From Velthaea sp965214335 (GTDB lineage: Bacteria > Vulcanimicrobiota > Vulcanimicrobiia > Vulcanimicrobiales > Vulcanimicrobiaceae), in the NCBI GenBank assembly GCA_965214335.1, contig CBDCBO010000005.1, forward strand, positions 434,001 to 498,000: a stretch of DNA of 64,000 nt, written 5' to 3'. Position 1 is the first letter of the stretch, and each line of letters opens with the position of its first letter. The notes under the pieces are model-generated. The model did not search any database and was not told the DNA's origin. It saw only the letters and a program-made list of their open reading frames with translations. Below, piece by piece: positions 9,220 through 17,793 of this stretch. The translations under genes were made by a program, and so were the position numbers.

Positions 9220-10712
9220 TTATCGGTATCGGGTGAGATGCGTGACCGGCGCTGATGTAGGAAGAATTGCGGGTTGTAGGTTCCGTTCGACGGCACCGGC
9301 ACGAAGGCGCGCGGCGGCTGGTTAAAATTAAAACAGCTGCTGAGCGGAGCATCGATGGCATCTTGCATGCCGAGCGAACCGAGGTTGAATGTCGCCTCGA
9401 TGAAGCTCAAGATGCCGTCCGTACCCGAAACGGTGTGATTGACCACCGGAACCGCCGGATTGGTCTGCTGCGAGTACGGCGAAATGCACAGCACCGGAAC
9501 GCGGAACCCGCCGACGGTGTAGTTCGGCGACACGCGTGGCGCGACGTGGTCGTACCAGCCGCCCCAATCGTCCCACATGAGGAAGATCGCGGTATGGTTC
9601 CAGTTCGGCGAGGTGCCGATCGCGTTGATGACCGCGGCAACCCAGGCCGGTCCCGTCGCGCTGTTCGTACCGGCGTGGTCGGAATTTGGATAACTGGGTA
9701 CGACATAGGTTACCGCCGGGATACTCGCCGCTTCGGTCAAGATGCGTGTTTCAGGCGTGAGAACGTTGGCCCAACCCGGTCCGTAACGCACCGCCGAAAC
9801 GGCATCGAAGGCGCTCCAGATGGAGCCGGGCGATCCGATCGCAGGCGCGTAATATTTCCAGCCCAGCCCTTTAGCGGCCAACAAATCAGCGACGGTTTCA
9901 TATGGCGGAGTGAAGCACGGAAACATGCCTGTGGCCGTATCGCCCAGTCCGTTGTAAAACGAAACCTGCGAGCCGGCCGGCGAATCGCAGCCCCATACGT
10001 TTTGCACGATGCCGTTGATCTGCGGATTCTCCGACGTGTTGAGCGACTGGCCGGCAATGAGATGCTGATGCGACTGAAAACTCGGTGACGTCGGATCCTC
10101 GAACACCTCGTCCATGAGCGTGTAATTGTGCGCGATCGACCAGTACGAAGCGACATCGGCGGAATTCACGTAGGAATACTGATAGTATGAGCCGGCCGGC
10201 GGCGGCGTCGCATTGCCATTGCAGCTAATGCTGGCGTTCGGGCCGTTGAACCCGTCCATCAGGCCGCCATCCCATGCGCCCGCCCATGAGAGATGACTGT
10301 GGCTGATATCACACGGCACGGCTAAGGGGATTGGCTGAAGCGGGATGGTGGTCGGCTGCCCCAACGGGACTTTGACAACGCCGTAGCTTTGGGTATTGGC
10401 GCCGGGAAAGTTCATGAACAGATTGTCGAGCGAGCGATTTTCTTGAATGATGACGACGACGTGCTGGATGAGACTCGCCGGACCGACGGTCGGTACCGGT
10501 GTGGGCGTCGGTACCGGCGTCGGCACGGGCGTGGGTTTCGCGCTCGGGACAGGAGTCGGCTTGGGAGTCGTCTTGGGCGGCGGGGTTGCGCTCGGGGCGC
10601 CGACCGGCAGACTCGACGTCGATGAACCGCCGCCGCCGCAAGCGCACAGCGCTGCTAGGCAAACGCCGACGAAAAAGGGCAGGCGGAAATGGGAAGGACG
10701 ACCGGAGCGCAT
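9216..10712 (-). CDS. Phospholipase C / acid-phosphatase-like phosphoesterase lipoprotein
   Basis: A 498-residue exported phosphoesterase of the phospholipase C / acid phosphatase superfamily. The N-terminus has a lipoprotein signal (LPFFVGVCLAALCAC, lipidated Cys followed by GGGGSS), then a Pro/Thr/Val linker of about 45 residues, then the catalytic domain beginning HVVVIIQENRSLDNLF with the metal-binding Glu-Asn. Later motifs include HSHLSWAGAWDGGLMDGF, MWDDWGGWYDHV and RVPVLCISPYSQ, all characteristic of the family. ATG 10712 is chosen over upstream starts because it gives the signal peptide at the very N-terminus. The stop overlaps the end of the convergent sensor gene. The natural substrate (phospholipid or phosphomonoester) is not decidable. 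Confidence 0.85.
   Translation of the reverse strand: MRSGRPSHFRLPFFVGVCLAALCACGGGGSSTSSLPVGAPSATPPPKTTPKPTPVPSAKPTPVPTPVPTPTPVPTVGPASLIQHVVVIIQENRSLDNLFMNFPGANTQSYGVVKVPLGQPTTIPLQPIPLAVPCDISHSHLSWAGAWDGGLMDGFNGPNASISCNGNATPPPAGSYYQYSYVNSADVASYWSIAHNYTLMDEVFEDPTSPSFQSHQHLIAGQSLNTSENPQINGIVQNVWGCDSPAGSQVSFYNGLGDTATGMFPCFTPPYETVADLLAAKGLGWKYYAPAIGSPGSIWSAFDAVSAVRYGPGWANVLTPETRILTEAASIPAVTYVVPSYPNSDHAGTNSATGPAWVAAVINAIGTSPNWNHTAIFLMWDDWGGWYDHVAPRVSPNYTVGGFRVPVLCISPYSQQTNPAVPVVNHTVSGTDGILSFIEATFNLGSLGMQDAIDAPLSSCFNFNQPPRAFVPVPSNGTYNPQFFLHQRRSRISPDTDN
10490..10600 (-). repeat. Pro-Thr-Val linker-coding short repeats
   Basis: About 110 bases of imperfect GGCGTCGGTACCGGT-like repeats encode the (T/V)P(V/T)P linker between the lipidated N-terminus and the catalytic domain of the phosphoesterase. 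Low complexity of this kind is common in envelope-spanning linkers and is a likely spot for replication slippage. It has no spacers and is not a CRISPR. Confidence 0.75.
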
Positions 10713-10882
10713 ATCGTGGGCCTTTACGCGCAAGCCGTCGAGGGTGCCTTGAGCCTTTCGGTCCGCCCGTGTTCGGTTCGTGCAAGACGGCGCCGATCTT
10801 GACGGGCGAAGCGACGGGAAACCGGGCTGCCCGAGGCGCACATCGATACCGCGCGGGCGCGCGGTGGGGAGGCGATACGGAT

Positions 10883-11773
10883 TTGCATTACGCGGCGGAT
10901 GTCGCGATCGCGATGTTGGTGTTCGCCACCCTCGCCGGAGCGTATAGTTGGCTTGGCTCGTACGCCGGGGTCGTATCGTTTGGCCATGCGGTGTTTTTTG
11001 GCACCGGCGCGTATGCCGTCGCGGTTTCGAATTTGCGCGGCGGCTCGCCCTGGTACGGGGCGCTCGGCGGCGCCTTAGCCGCGGTGCTTCTGGCAGCGCT
11101 CTGCGGTCTGCTTTTTCTGCGCGGCCGTGGGTTCACGTTCGCCCTCGTTACGCTCGTGTTCGGAGCGTCGGCCGAACCGTTCGTCGCGGCGCACGCCTGG
11201 GTCGGGGCCGGCAATACGTTCCATTTTCCGCTGCGGCCGAGTTTCCTCAACTTACAATTTAGCGCGGCGTGGCCATACGTGCTGCTGGCGGTCATGGTGT
11301 TCGGCGTAATGCTGGCGCTCACGCTGGCCTTGCGCGTTTCGCGCATCGGCGCCTACCTGCAGGCGTTACGGACGAACCCGGCGGCGGCCGCGGGCGTCGG
11401 CGTGAGCGCGGGCCCGCCGCGGCTATTAGCACTGATCGCATCGGCGTTCTTTACCTCGGTTGCCGGCTCGTTTTTCGCAGAATACCGCCTGGGCGTGGCG
11501 CCGCCGGCTTTCTTTAGCTTGGCGCTCTCCTTGGATATCGCGCTCATCGGACTTATGGCCGGCGCCCGTACGGCGTGGGGTGCTCCGCTGGCCGGAATTG
11601 TTTACGCCCTGGTGGCAAGTATCGTGCCGCTGCATCCGCCCGGTGTTTTCGGCAGCGTCGTGCTCGCCGGCGAAGGCGTGGTTATTTGCCTGTTGGCAGC
11701 GATGCGTCTGCCGGGTGCGGCCGCTGCCGGTGCGTTCCGCCGGGCGCGGCTCGCCGCGGGAAGCACGGCATGA
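10883..11773 (+). CDS. LivM-like branched-chain amino acid ABC permease
   Basis: A 296-residue polytopic membrane protein matching LivM-type permeases: YSWLGSYAGVVSFGHAVFFGTGAYA early, the EAA-like loop VSRIGAYLQALRTNPAAAAGVGV at about residues 150-175, and a C-terminal LIGLMAGARTAWGAPLAGI segment. No ATG lies at the expected N-terminus; TTG 10883 follows a good Shine-Dalgarno (GGGGAGG at 10866-10872) and aligns with the family's first membrane helix, so I use it (ATG 10913 is the alternative). The stop overlaps the next ATG (ATGA). Partner genes livH, livF and livK are absent. Confidence 0.78.
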   Translation: MHYAADVAIAMLVFATLAGAYSWLGSYAGVVSFGHAVFFGTGAYAVAVSNLRGGSPWYGALGGALAAVLLAALCGLLFLRGRGFTFALVTLVFGASAEPFVAAHAWVGAGNTFHFPLRPSFLNLQFSAAWPYVLLAVMVFGVMLALTLALRVSRIGAYLQALRTNPAAAAGVGVSAGPPRLLALIASAFFTSVAGSFFAEYRLGVAPPAFFSLALSLDIALIGLMAGARTAWGAPLAGIVYALVASIVPLHPPGVFGSVVLAGEGVVICLLAAMRLPGAAAAGAFRRARLAAGSTA

Positions 11774-12498
11774 TCACCGCGCTCAACGTCGACAAAATTC
11801 GGCTTGACATGGGCGATTACGTGCTGTCGGTGCAAGGGTTGCGCAAGCGACTCGCGGGCCGCGACGTGCTCGGCGGCGTCGACCTCGACGTCAAGCGCGG
11901 TGCATTTACGACGCTCGTCGGTCCGGCCGGCGCCGGCAAGTCGGTGACGCTGGCGTGCATCGCCGGATCGTGCAATGCCACGCGCGGACGTATCCGCTAT
12001 TTCGGTTACGAAATCCGGCGCAACCCGGAGGCCCGGATCGCGCGCATGGGCGTCGTGCGAACGCAGCAAACGCCGCAGTCGTTCGGCGATATGACCGTGC
12101 TCGAAACGGTAACCGTCAGCGCGTTTCTCCGCCGCCTGCGGCGCGACCGCGCCCGGCAGCACGCGCGTGAGATCCTCACGCTGGCGGGCCTCGGCGAGCG
12201 CGCCTCAGCGCGCTTCGCGGTACTCGACATACTCGATTGCAAGCGTTTAGAATTGGCGCGCGCGCTGGCCACCGACCCGCAAATTTTGCTCCTCGACGAC
12301 ATCGCCGCCGACCTTGACCGGGCGCAAATCGCGGTCATCGGTGACATTTTGGGTGCGGCGCGCACGCGTGGAATAACCATCGTGGCCGCGGCGCGTTCCT
12401 TCGAGTATTGGACGCTGGTCGCCGACACGTGCGTCGCGATCGAGGGCGGGAGAACCGCCGAAAGAGGAGTGGATGCGGCTAGTCACTTTCGCGCGTGA
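11770..12498 (+). CDS. LivG-like ABC ATPase with degenerate catalytic motifs
   Basis: The 242-residue product resembles LivG, the ATPase of branched-chain amino acid importers. Walker A is intact (GPAGAGKS) and the Q-loop is present (RTQQTPQSFGDMTVLETV). The ABC signature is replaced by VLDILDCKRLELARAL instead of LSxGxxRxLEIARAL; the catalytic Glu after Walker B is Asp (LLLDD); and the switch His of the H-loop is absent (IVAAARSFEYW). It could bind ATP but is unlikely to hydrolyse it normally. Translationally coupled to the permease (ATGA) and overlapping the FAH gene by 26 bases. Either a decaying importer or a repurposed, non-hydrolysing complex. Confidence 0.78.
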   Translation: MITALNVDKIRLDMGDYVLSVQGLRKRLAGRDVLGGVDLDVKRGAFTTLVGPAGAGKSVTLACIAGSCNATRGRIRYFGYEIRRNPEARIARMGVVRTQQTPQSFGDMTVLETVTVSAFLRRLRRDRARQHAREILTLAGLGERASARFAVLDILDCKRLELARALATDPQILLLDDIAADLDRAQIAVIGDILGAARTRGITIVAAARSFEYWTLVADTCVAIEGGRTAERGVDAASHFRA

Positions 12499-13351
12499 TA
12501 CCGGGTCGCCGGCCGAGTCACGTTTCGGCGTCGAGCTGCCGGGCGGCGTGCTCGACGTTCACGCGGCCGATCCGGAATTGCCGGTGTCGTTACACGCCTA
12601 TTTGCACGCGGCGGAGCACTTACGATCGCGGCTGGAAGCCGTCGTCGCCGCTGCGCCCGGCGCGCACCTCGTGCCGGTCGCAGCGGTCCGTTATCTGCCG
12701 CCGATCGAAGCACCGCAAAAAATCATTTGCATCGGCTTGAATTATCGCGACCATGCCGCCGAGGTAAAATTACCGCTGCCGACCGACGTTACCGCGTTCG
12801 CCAAATACGCCAACTCGCTCGTGGGTAACGGCGGCGACATCGTGATCCCGAACGAAAGCTCGAAAGTCGATTACGAAGCCGAGCTGGCGTTCGTGATCGG
12901 TAAACGCGGCCGGCATATTCCGGCCGAGCGCGCCTACGAGTACGTCGCCGGTTATACGATCGTGAACGACGTGAGCGTACGCGACTATCAGATGCGCACG
13001 TCGCAGTGGATGCTGGGCAAAGTCTTCGATACCCACGCTCCATGCGGACCGGTGATCGTCACCACCGACGAAATACCGGATCCGCAAACGCTGTACATCC
13101 GGACGCTCATCGACGGCGAAGTGCTGCAAGATTCAAATACCGATCAGCTCGTTTTCACCGTCCCGCGACTGGTCGCCGAATTGTCGTCGATCATGACGCT
13201 CGAGCCGGGTGATATCATCGCGACCGGTACGCCGGCCGGTGTCGGCACGTCGCGCACGCCCAAACGCTGGCTGCGGCCCGGCGAACGGGTGCGGGTCGAG
13301 ATCGAAAAAATCGGCGCCTTGGAGAACCCGGTTGTTTCTGCAGCTCCCTGA
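12473..13351 (+). CDS. Fumarylacetoacetate hydrolase (FAH) family protein
   Basis: A 292-residue FAH-superfamily enzyme with an N-terminal domain of about 70 residues and a C-terminal catalytic domain. IICIGLNYRDHAAE, KYANSLVGNG, the metal ligand pattern VDYEAELAFVIGKRG (Glu-x-Glu), VNDVSVRDYQ and IATGTPAGVG are all visible. Family members act on 2-keto acyl substrates: fumarylpyruvate, 2-hydroxyhepta-2,4-dienedioate and, in the 2,4-diketo-3-deoxy-sugar branch, L-2,4-diketo-3-deoxyrhamnonate. An SDR overlaps its 3' end, a pairing seen in diketo-hydrolase deoxysugar routes, so a sugar-acid role is possible but not shown. Confidence 0.85.
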   Translation: MRLVTFARDTGSPAESRFGVELPGGVLDVHAADPELPVSLHAYLHAAEHLRSRLEAVVAAAPGAHLVPVAAVRYLPPIEAPQKIICIGLNYRDHAAEVKLPLPTDVTAFAKYANSLVGNGGDIVIPNESSKVDYEAELAFVIGKRGRHIPAERAYEYVAGYTIVNDVSVRDYQMRTSQWMLGKVFDTHAPCGPVIVTTDEIPDPQTLYIRTLIDGEVLQDSNTDQLVFTVPRLVAELSSIMTLEPGDIIATGTPAGVGTSRTPKRWLRPGERVRVEIEKIGALENPVVSAAP

Positions 13352-14084
13352 CCGCGTCGCGATCGTCACCGGCGCGGCGCGCGGCATCGGCCGGGCGATC
13401 GCCGAACGCCTCTACGCAGCGGGTGCACGGCTGGTTATCGCCGACATCGACCTGGGAGCGGCACGGGCGACGGCCACCGCGATCGACGCTGCCGGGACAC
13501 GCGTCATTGCAGTCCGCACCGACGTCACCGACGGCGCGAGCGTCGACGCGCTGGCGGCCGCGGCGATAACCGCCTTCGGGCGCATCGACATCCTGGTCAA
13601 CAACGCCGGGATTACCGGCCGGTCGGTGCCGCTGTGGGAACTGGACTTTGCTACCTGGGCGGCGGTCCTCGATGTTAATTTAAGCGGCGTGTTTCGCTGT
13701 TGCCGGGCGGTCATCGAGCACATGCGCGCTAACGGGAGTGGTGCCATCGTCAACATCGCAAGTATCGCGGGCAAGGAAGGCAATCCGACCCTGATCCCTT
13801 ACTCGGTCTCGAAAGCCGGCGTGATCGCGCTAACCAAAGCGTTGGCCAAAGAAACCGCGACGCAAGGGATTCGCGTGAATGCCGTCGCGCCGGCCGTGAT
13901 CGAAACCGAATTGCTGGCCCAGATGACGCCCGAAACGGTGGCCTACATGCTGTCGAAAATACCGATGAACCGGGCCGGCACACTGGCCGAAGTCGCAGCC
14001 GTCGTCCACTTCCTAGCTTCGGATGACGCGAGCTTCGTGACCGGCCAAACCTACGACGTCAGCGGCGGTCGCGCGACGTACTAA
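13332..14084 (+). CDS. SDR-family oxidoreductase
   Basis: A 250-residue classical short-chain dehydrogenase. TGAARGIGRAIAE is the cofactor glycine motif, IADID gives the Asp after beta-2 that favours NAD, NNAG is present, and the catalytic Ser (NIASIAG) and YSVSK tetrad are in place; the tail YDVSGGRATY is typical. TTG 13332 is chosen: it lies 7 bases after GGAG and gives the standard length, and it overlaps the FAH gene by 20 bases, implying coupling. The pair may oxidise and then cleave a sugar-acid intermediate (inference). Confidence 0.86.
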   Translation: MFLQLPDRVAIVTGAARGIGRAIAERLYAAGARLVIADIDLGAARATATAIDAAGTRVIAVRTDVTDGASVDALAAAAITAFGRIDILVNNAGITGRSVPLWELDFATWAAVLDVNLSGVFRCCRAVIEHMRANGSGAIVNIASIAGKEGNPTLIPYSVSKAGVIALTKALAKETATQGIRVNAVAPAVIETELLAQMTPETVAYMLSKIPMNRAGTLAEVAAVVHFLASDDASFVTGQTYDVSGGRATY

Positions 14085-14109
14085 ATCGCGCGCCGCCACA
14101 TCCGTTCGC

Positions 14110-15972
14110 TTACGGGTTGATGTAAGGCGCCGGAACGTTGGGATCGTTGACCGCGACCGCCATCGCGCGATACGCATCGAGCCGGCCGCAGCCTTCGTGC
14201 GGATCGCCGATGTCGTCCGCTGTCGTACACAGCAGATTCTTCATTAGCGCCGGCGATTGGAAGGCCGGGTTCACCGACAGCACGAGCGCCGCGACTCCCG
14301 CCACGTGCGGTGTCGACATCGACGTACCGGCAATGAGCGTCCGGCAGTCGGTTACCGACGTGCCGGTCGGGTAATCACCGGAACATCCTCCGGCAAAGTT
14401 GCTATCGAACGGCGTCGACGTATAGATGTTCTCGATCCAATGGAGATCGTCGCCGTCGGTGTCGCCCTGCGGATCGCCGCCCGGCGCGACGATGCCCCAA
14501 GCCGCCGCATTCGCTACTAAGGCCCCCGGACTGCCAGTGTTGGAGTACGCCGCGACATATTCGAGTTGCTGGGTCGGCGAGCCGTTACTGTTCGTACCGT
14601 TGGCGAAGCCGTCGGCCAGCGCCGAAGCGCCGACGGCGATTACGCCGGGGTCGCAGCCCGGGGCGTCGACTCCCGTGACGCTGCCGGCCGTGCTGTCGTT
14701 TCCGCTCGCGGCAACAACGATGATGTTGGCCGCGATCGCGTCGGCAATGGCGGCCCCTTCAACCGGATCGGGATCCGCGCCGTTGACGCAGGTTCCGCCG
14801 CCCAAACTCAGCGAGATGATATTGACGTGCGCGGCGACCGCGTCTTCGATCGCCGAGGCGATATCGGGTGTATTGGCGGTGCACTGTGTATCGGTAGTCG
14901 TCGTATTGAGGCAGTTATCGTCGGGTGTCGGAAAGACGCGGTACCCGTAAATGAGCGCATTGCCGCCGGCACCGGTGAAGCCGAGCCCGTTGTTCGTTTG
15001 CTCGGCCGCGATGCCGGCGACGTCGGTGCCGTGGCCATCCTCGTCGGTCGTGAAGTGCGAACTCGACTGCACGTTCGTGGCCGAATCGGTGATGAAGCAG
15101 CGCTGGTACGCGATCTTCGATTGCAGTTCGGGGTGGGTGGTATCTTCGCCGGTATCGATCACGGCGATCTTCACCCCGCTCGAGCCCAAGGCTAGCGGAT
15201 TGGCATACTGCCCGGCGTAGCCGGCGATGGCATAGCCGAACGCGTATTCCAGCCGGATGTCGTGCATGTCCCACTGCCCCGGAACGTTCGGGCCCTCATA
15301 CAACGGCGGAACGCCGGCAGTCGGTGGCGGCGGCGTCCCGCCGCTTTGCGGCACGTTCGTTACCGCGAAGCCGTCAAAATAGGGATCGTTCTGAAAATAG
15401 CCGCTCCCGGTAATGCCCGTGGCATAGCGGCGCGAGCCGGTCAGGCCGACGGAATGCACACCGGGGTTGCCGCGCAACGCGGCCATGACTCGTTTGACTT
15501 GCGGCGCCGGCACGGACAAGACGTGTGTCACGAGGTTCGCATGACCGAATGCGTATTCGCGGATATTCGTGGCGCCTAAGGTCGACTCGCGGGCAGCTAA
15601 AACAGCTTTCTGCGCCGTCGCCGTGCGCGCGTCGTAACTTACTGCGACGAGCTGGTTCGCCGCTACGGGCGCGGCGGCGGCCACAGCTTGCGCGGACCGG
15701 CCGCGCGGCGCCACGCGGCGCAATCCTTCCACGCTACTCCGGCCGCGCGCGACGCCGGCGACGGTGTCGCTGGTCGGGCAAATGAATGCCGCGGCGTTAG
15801 CGGCCGGCGTCGACGTCGGGCTTGGTGACGGCACGGGCGTCGGGGGCGGAGCTGAAGATCCGCCGCCCCCGCCGCCGCAGGCACTCAGCAGGCCGAGGGC
15901 AGTAAACAACGCCGCGATTTTATGCACTGGTCGAAATAGTTGCAAGGTTCGTCTCTCCGTCGGATAGCGCAC
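14110..15972 (-). CDS. Subtilisin-like S8 serine protease lipoprotein
   Basis: A 620-residue exported subtilase. Residues 16-32 form a lipoprotein signal (LFTALGLLSAC), followed by GGGGGG and a Pro/Ser linker. A pro-region (about 100-200) precedes the S8 domain with Asp273 in AVIDTGEDTTHPEL, His314 in DEDGHGTDVAG and Ser551 in GTSMSTPHVAG; the oxyanion Asn region is AASGN. All triad residues are present, so it should be active outside the cytoplasmic membrane. The GTG at 15972 is used; GTG 15927 would start nearer the signal. It converges on the SDR gene. Confidence 0.88.
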   Translation of the reverse strand: MRYPTERRTLQLFRPVHKIAALFTALGLLSACGGGGGGSSAPPPTPVPSPSPTSTPAANAAAFICPTSDTVAGVARGRSSVEGLRRVAPRGRSAQAVAAAAPVAANQLVAVSYDARTATAQKAVLAARESTLGATNIREYAFGHANLVTHVLSVPAPQVKRVMAALRGNPGVHSVGLTGSRRYATGITGSGYFQNDPYFDGFAVTNVPQSGGTPPPPTAGVPPLYEGPNVPGQWDMHDIRLEYAFGYAIAGYAGQYANPLALGSSGVKIAVIDTGEDTTHPELQSKIAYQRCFITDSATNVQSSSHFTTDEDGHGTDVAGIAAEQTNNGLGFTGAGGNALIYGYRVFPTPDDNCLNTTTTDTQCTANTPDIASAIEDAVAAHVNIISLSLGGGTCVNGADPDPVEGAAIADAIAANIIVVAASGNDSTAGSVTGVDAPGCDPGVIAVGASALADGFANGTNSNGSPTQQLEYVAAYSNTGSPGALVANAAAWGIVAPGGDPQGDTDGDDLHWIENIYTSTPFDSNFAGGCSGDYPTGTSVTDCRTLIAGTSMSTPHVAGVAALVLSVNPAFQSPALMKNLLCTTADDIGDPHEGCGRLDAYRAMAVAVNDPNVPAPYINP

Positions 15973-16050
15973 GGTAGCTCTGTGGTCGGGTCAACGTTCG
16001 GCGCTGCGCATTTGACGGCACCGGAAGTGCATGTTACGGTTCACCGACAC

Positions 16051-16977
16051 ATGCGCAGCCAGTCCGCACCGACCGAAATCGCCGATGCCGTCACCGTCTG
16101 GTTCGATGGAGCGCTTGCTCCAAGCACCGGTATCGAAGCCCATGCCTTAACGCACGCGCTTCACTATGGTTCGTCGATCTTCGAAGGAATCCGCGCGTAC
16201 CCCACCCGGCGCGGCGTCGCAATCTTCCGGTTACGCGAGCATGTTGCGCGGCTGTACGAAGGAGCCGCGGCCTACGGCATGACGATGCCTTTCGGCGCCG
16301 ACGTCATGTTCGAAACGATCCGCGCGACGATGGCCGCGAGTGGCCAGTCGGCGGCCTATATCCGCCCGCTTGCGTTCTTCGCCGGCGATACGGTGCGGCT
16401 GGCGCCCGAAACGATTTGCGAAACGAAGGTGCTCGTCGCTGTGCTGCCGTTTTCGGGTCTGCGTCCCGGCCAGCTGCAGTATTCCGCCGGACTGACGACG
16501 GTGATGAAAACGCCGTCGGCGGCTCTGCCCTCGTATGTGAAAGCCGGCGGCCACTATACGAACTCGATCCGGGCGTTGCACGATGTGAACCGGCGCGGCT
16601 TCGACGAAGCGATCCTCCTCAACGACCGGGGTGAAGTGGCGGAGGGCAGCGGTGAAAACGTGTTCGTCGTGCGCGATGGAACGCTGATCACGAACGACCG
16701 CAGCGCGGATATTTTGCCGGGAATCACTCGTGACGCGATTCTCATTCTGGCCCGCGAAGCCGGCATCCCGACTCTGGTTCGGCCACTCACCGTCGACGAT
16801 CTCAACCTCTGCGACGAGGCGTTTTTCACCGGAACCGCAGCTGAAGTCGTGCCGATCGCGCGCTTTGAATCACGAACGCTGCGCGAAGGACCGGTAACGG
16901 AGCGCTTGCGTACGGCCTACGCCGCGATCGTGCGCGGTGAGATCAGCGCTCCCGGTTCCTGGCTGACGCTCGTCTAA
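16051..16977 (+). CDS. ilvE: Branched-chain amino acid aminotransferase
   Basis: A 308-residue fold-type IV PLP enzyme. The N-terminal VWFDGALAP, HYGSSIFEGIRAY, the PLP lysine in YVKAGGHYTNSI, EAILLNDRGEVAEGSGENVF and FFTGTAAEV motifs are those of IlvE, which interconverts Leu/Ile/Val and their 2-oxo acids with glutamate/2-oxoglutarate. Length is normal. ATG 16051 is chosen because the preceding frame has no family similarity. Gene is divergent from the subtilase and 84 bases from the convergent GntR gene. Confidence 0.9.
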   Translation: MRSQSAPTEIADAVTVWFDGALAPSTGIEAHALTHALHYGSSIFEGIRAYPTRRGVAIFRLREHVARLYEGAAAYGMTMPFGADVMFETIRATMAASGQSAAYIRPLAFFAGDTVRLAPETICETKVLVAVLPFSGLRPGQLQYSAGLTTVMKTPSAALPSYVKAGGHYTNSIRALHDVNRRGFDEAILLNDRGEVAEGSGENVFVVRDGTLITNDRSADILPGITRDAILILAREAGIPTLVRPLTVDDLNLCDEAFFTGTAAEVVPIARFESRTLREGPVTERLRTAYAAIVRGEISAPGSWLTLV

Positions 16978-17061
16978 GTTCATGGCGTCGCTCTGGTCGC
17001 AGCCGGCGCAAGACGAGGGCCGGCACATGCCGACGTAGTCGGATTGCGCTACCTGCAAACC

Positions 17062-17793
17062 TTATGCCGGCGTCGGCGTCGGCGTCTCGAGCGCGAAGCG
17101 GCTCAGCTCTAGAATGAGCGCCTCCGTCCGGAGGCGGGCTTCCTCGCGATTCGATGCGGCGATCGCTTCGGCGATCGCGCGATGGCCGCCGTGCGCTTCG
17201 CAGATGCGCCGAGCGTATTTGGTTTCACCGTCGGGGATGCACATCACGTAAAAGTCACGCCGGTCGAGCAATCCGGCCGCGAGTTGGGCGATCGGTGTCG
17301 AGTGCGTCATCATCCGGATGTGCTGTTGGAAATCGTGATCGAGCCGGCGGTAGGCATGGGATTCGGCCGCGCCGTTGGCGGAATCGAGAACGTCGAGTTC
17401 CGCGGCGATGGCCGCGAGCGCGGCGACTTCGTCGGCCGTCCGGCGGCCGGCGGCGATATCGGCGCCAATCCCTTGAACGGCCGCCAAGATGACGAAAAAA
17501 TCGGCGATTTCCGCCGCTTCCGGCACCACGACCCGGCAGCCGACCTGCGGTGTGATTTCGAGATACCCTTCGGCCGCTAAACGCTTGAAGGCGTCCATGA
17601 CCGGCTGGCGGCTCGTCTGCAGCGATGCCACGACATCCTCGACGCGCAACTTCGCTCCCGGCGCCAGCGTGCCGTCGAAAAGCATCCGTTTGGTGTATTC
17701 GTAAGCGTACTCTGCGAGCCGCCCGCGCCGTAAGGTCTCCGCCACCGTGGTCCCTTCCACGGCGGGCGCCCGGACTGCTTCTATGGAAACCAA
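17062..17793 (-). CDS. GntR-family (FadR/FCD type) transcriptional regulator
   Basis: A GntR regulator of up to 243 residues. The winged helix spans AYEYTKRMLFDGTLAPGAKLR, VASLQTSRQPVMDAFKRLAAEG and YLEITPQVGCRVV; the C-terminal FCD domain is all-helical with the Asp/His metal-ligand pattern (RLDHDFQQHI; EAHGGHRAIAEAI). FCD regulators usually sense organic acids. The furthest start is TTG 17793, which overlaps the divergent metalloprotease start; GTG 17760 or 17745 are more natural. Target genes are unknown. Confidence 0.86.
   Translation of the reverse strand: MVSIEAVRAPAVEGTTVAETLRRGRLAEYAYEYTKRMLFDGTLAPGAKLRVEDVVASLQTSRQPVMDAFKRLAAEGYLEITPQVGCRVVVPEAAEIADFFVILAAVQGIGADIAAGRRTADEVAALAAIAAELDVLDSANGAAESHAYRRLDHDFQQHIRMMTHSTPIAQLAAGLLDRRDFYVMCIPDGETKYARRICEAHGGHRAIAEAIAASNREEARLRTEALILELSRFALETPTPTPA

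Noticed and set aside
10490..10600. Repeats considered as a CRISPR or minisatellite
   Set aside because: No spacers; they encode the Pro/Thr linker of a lipoprotein.
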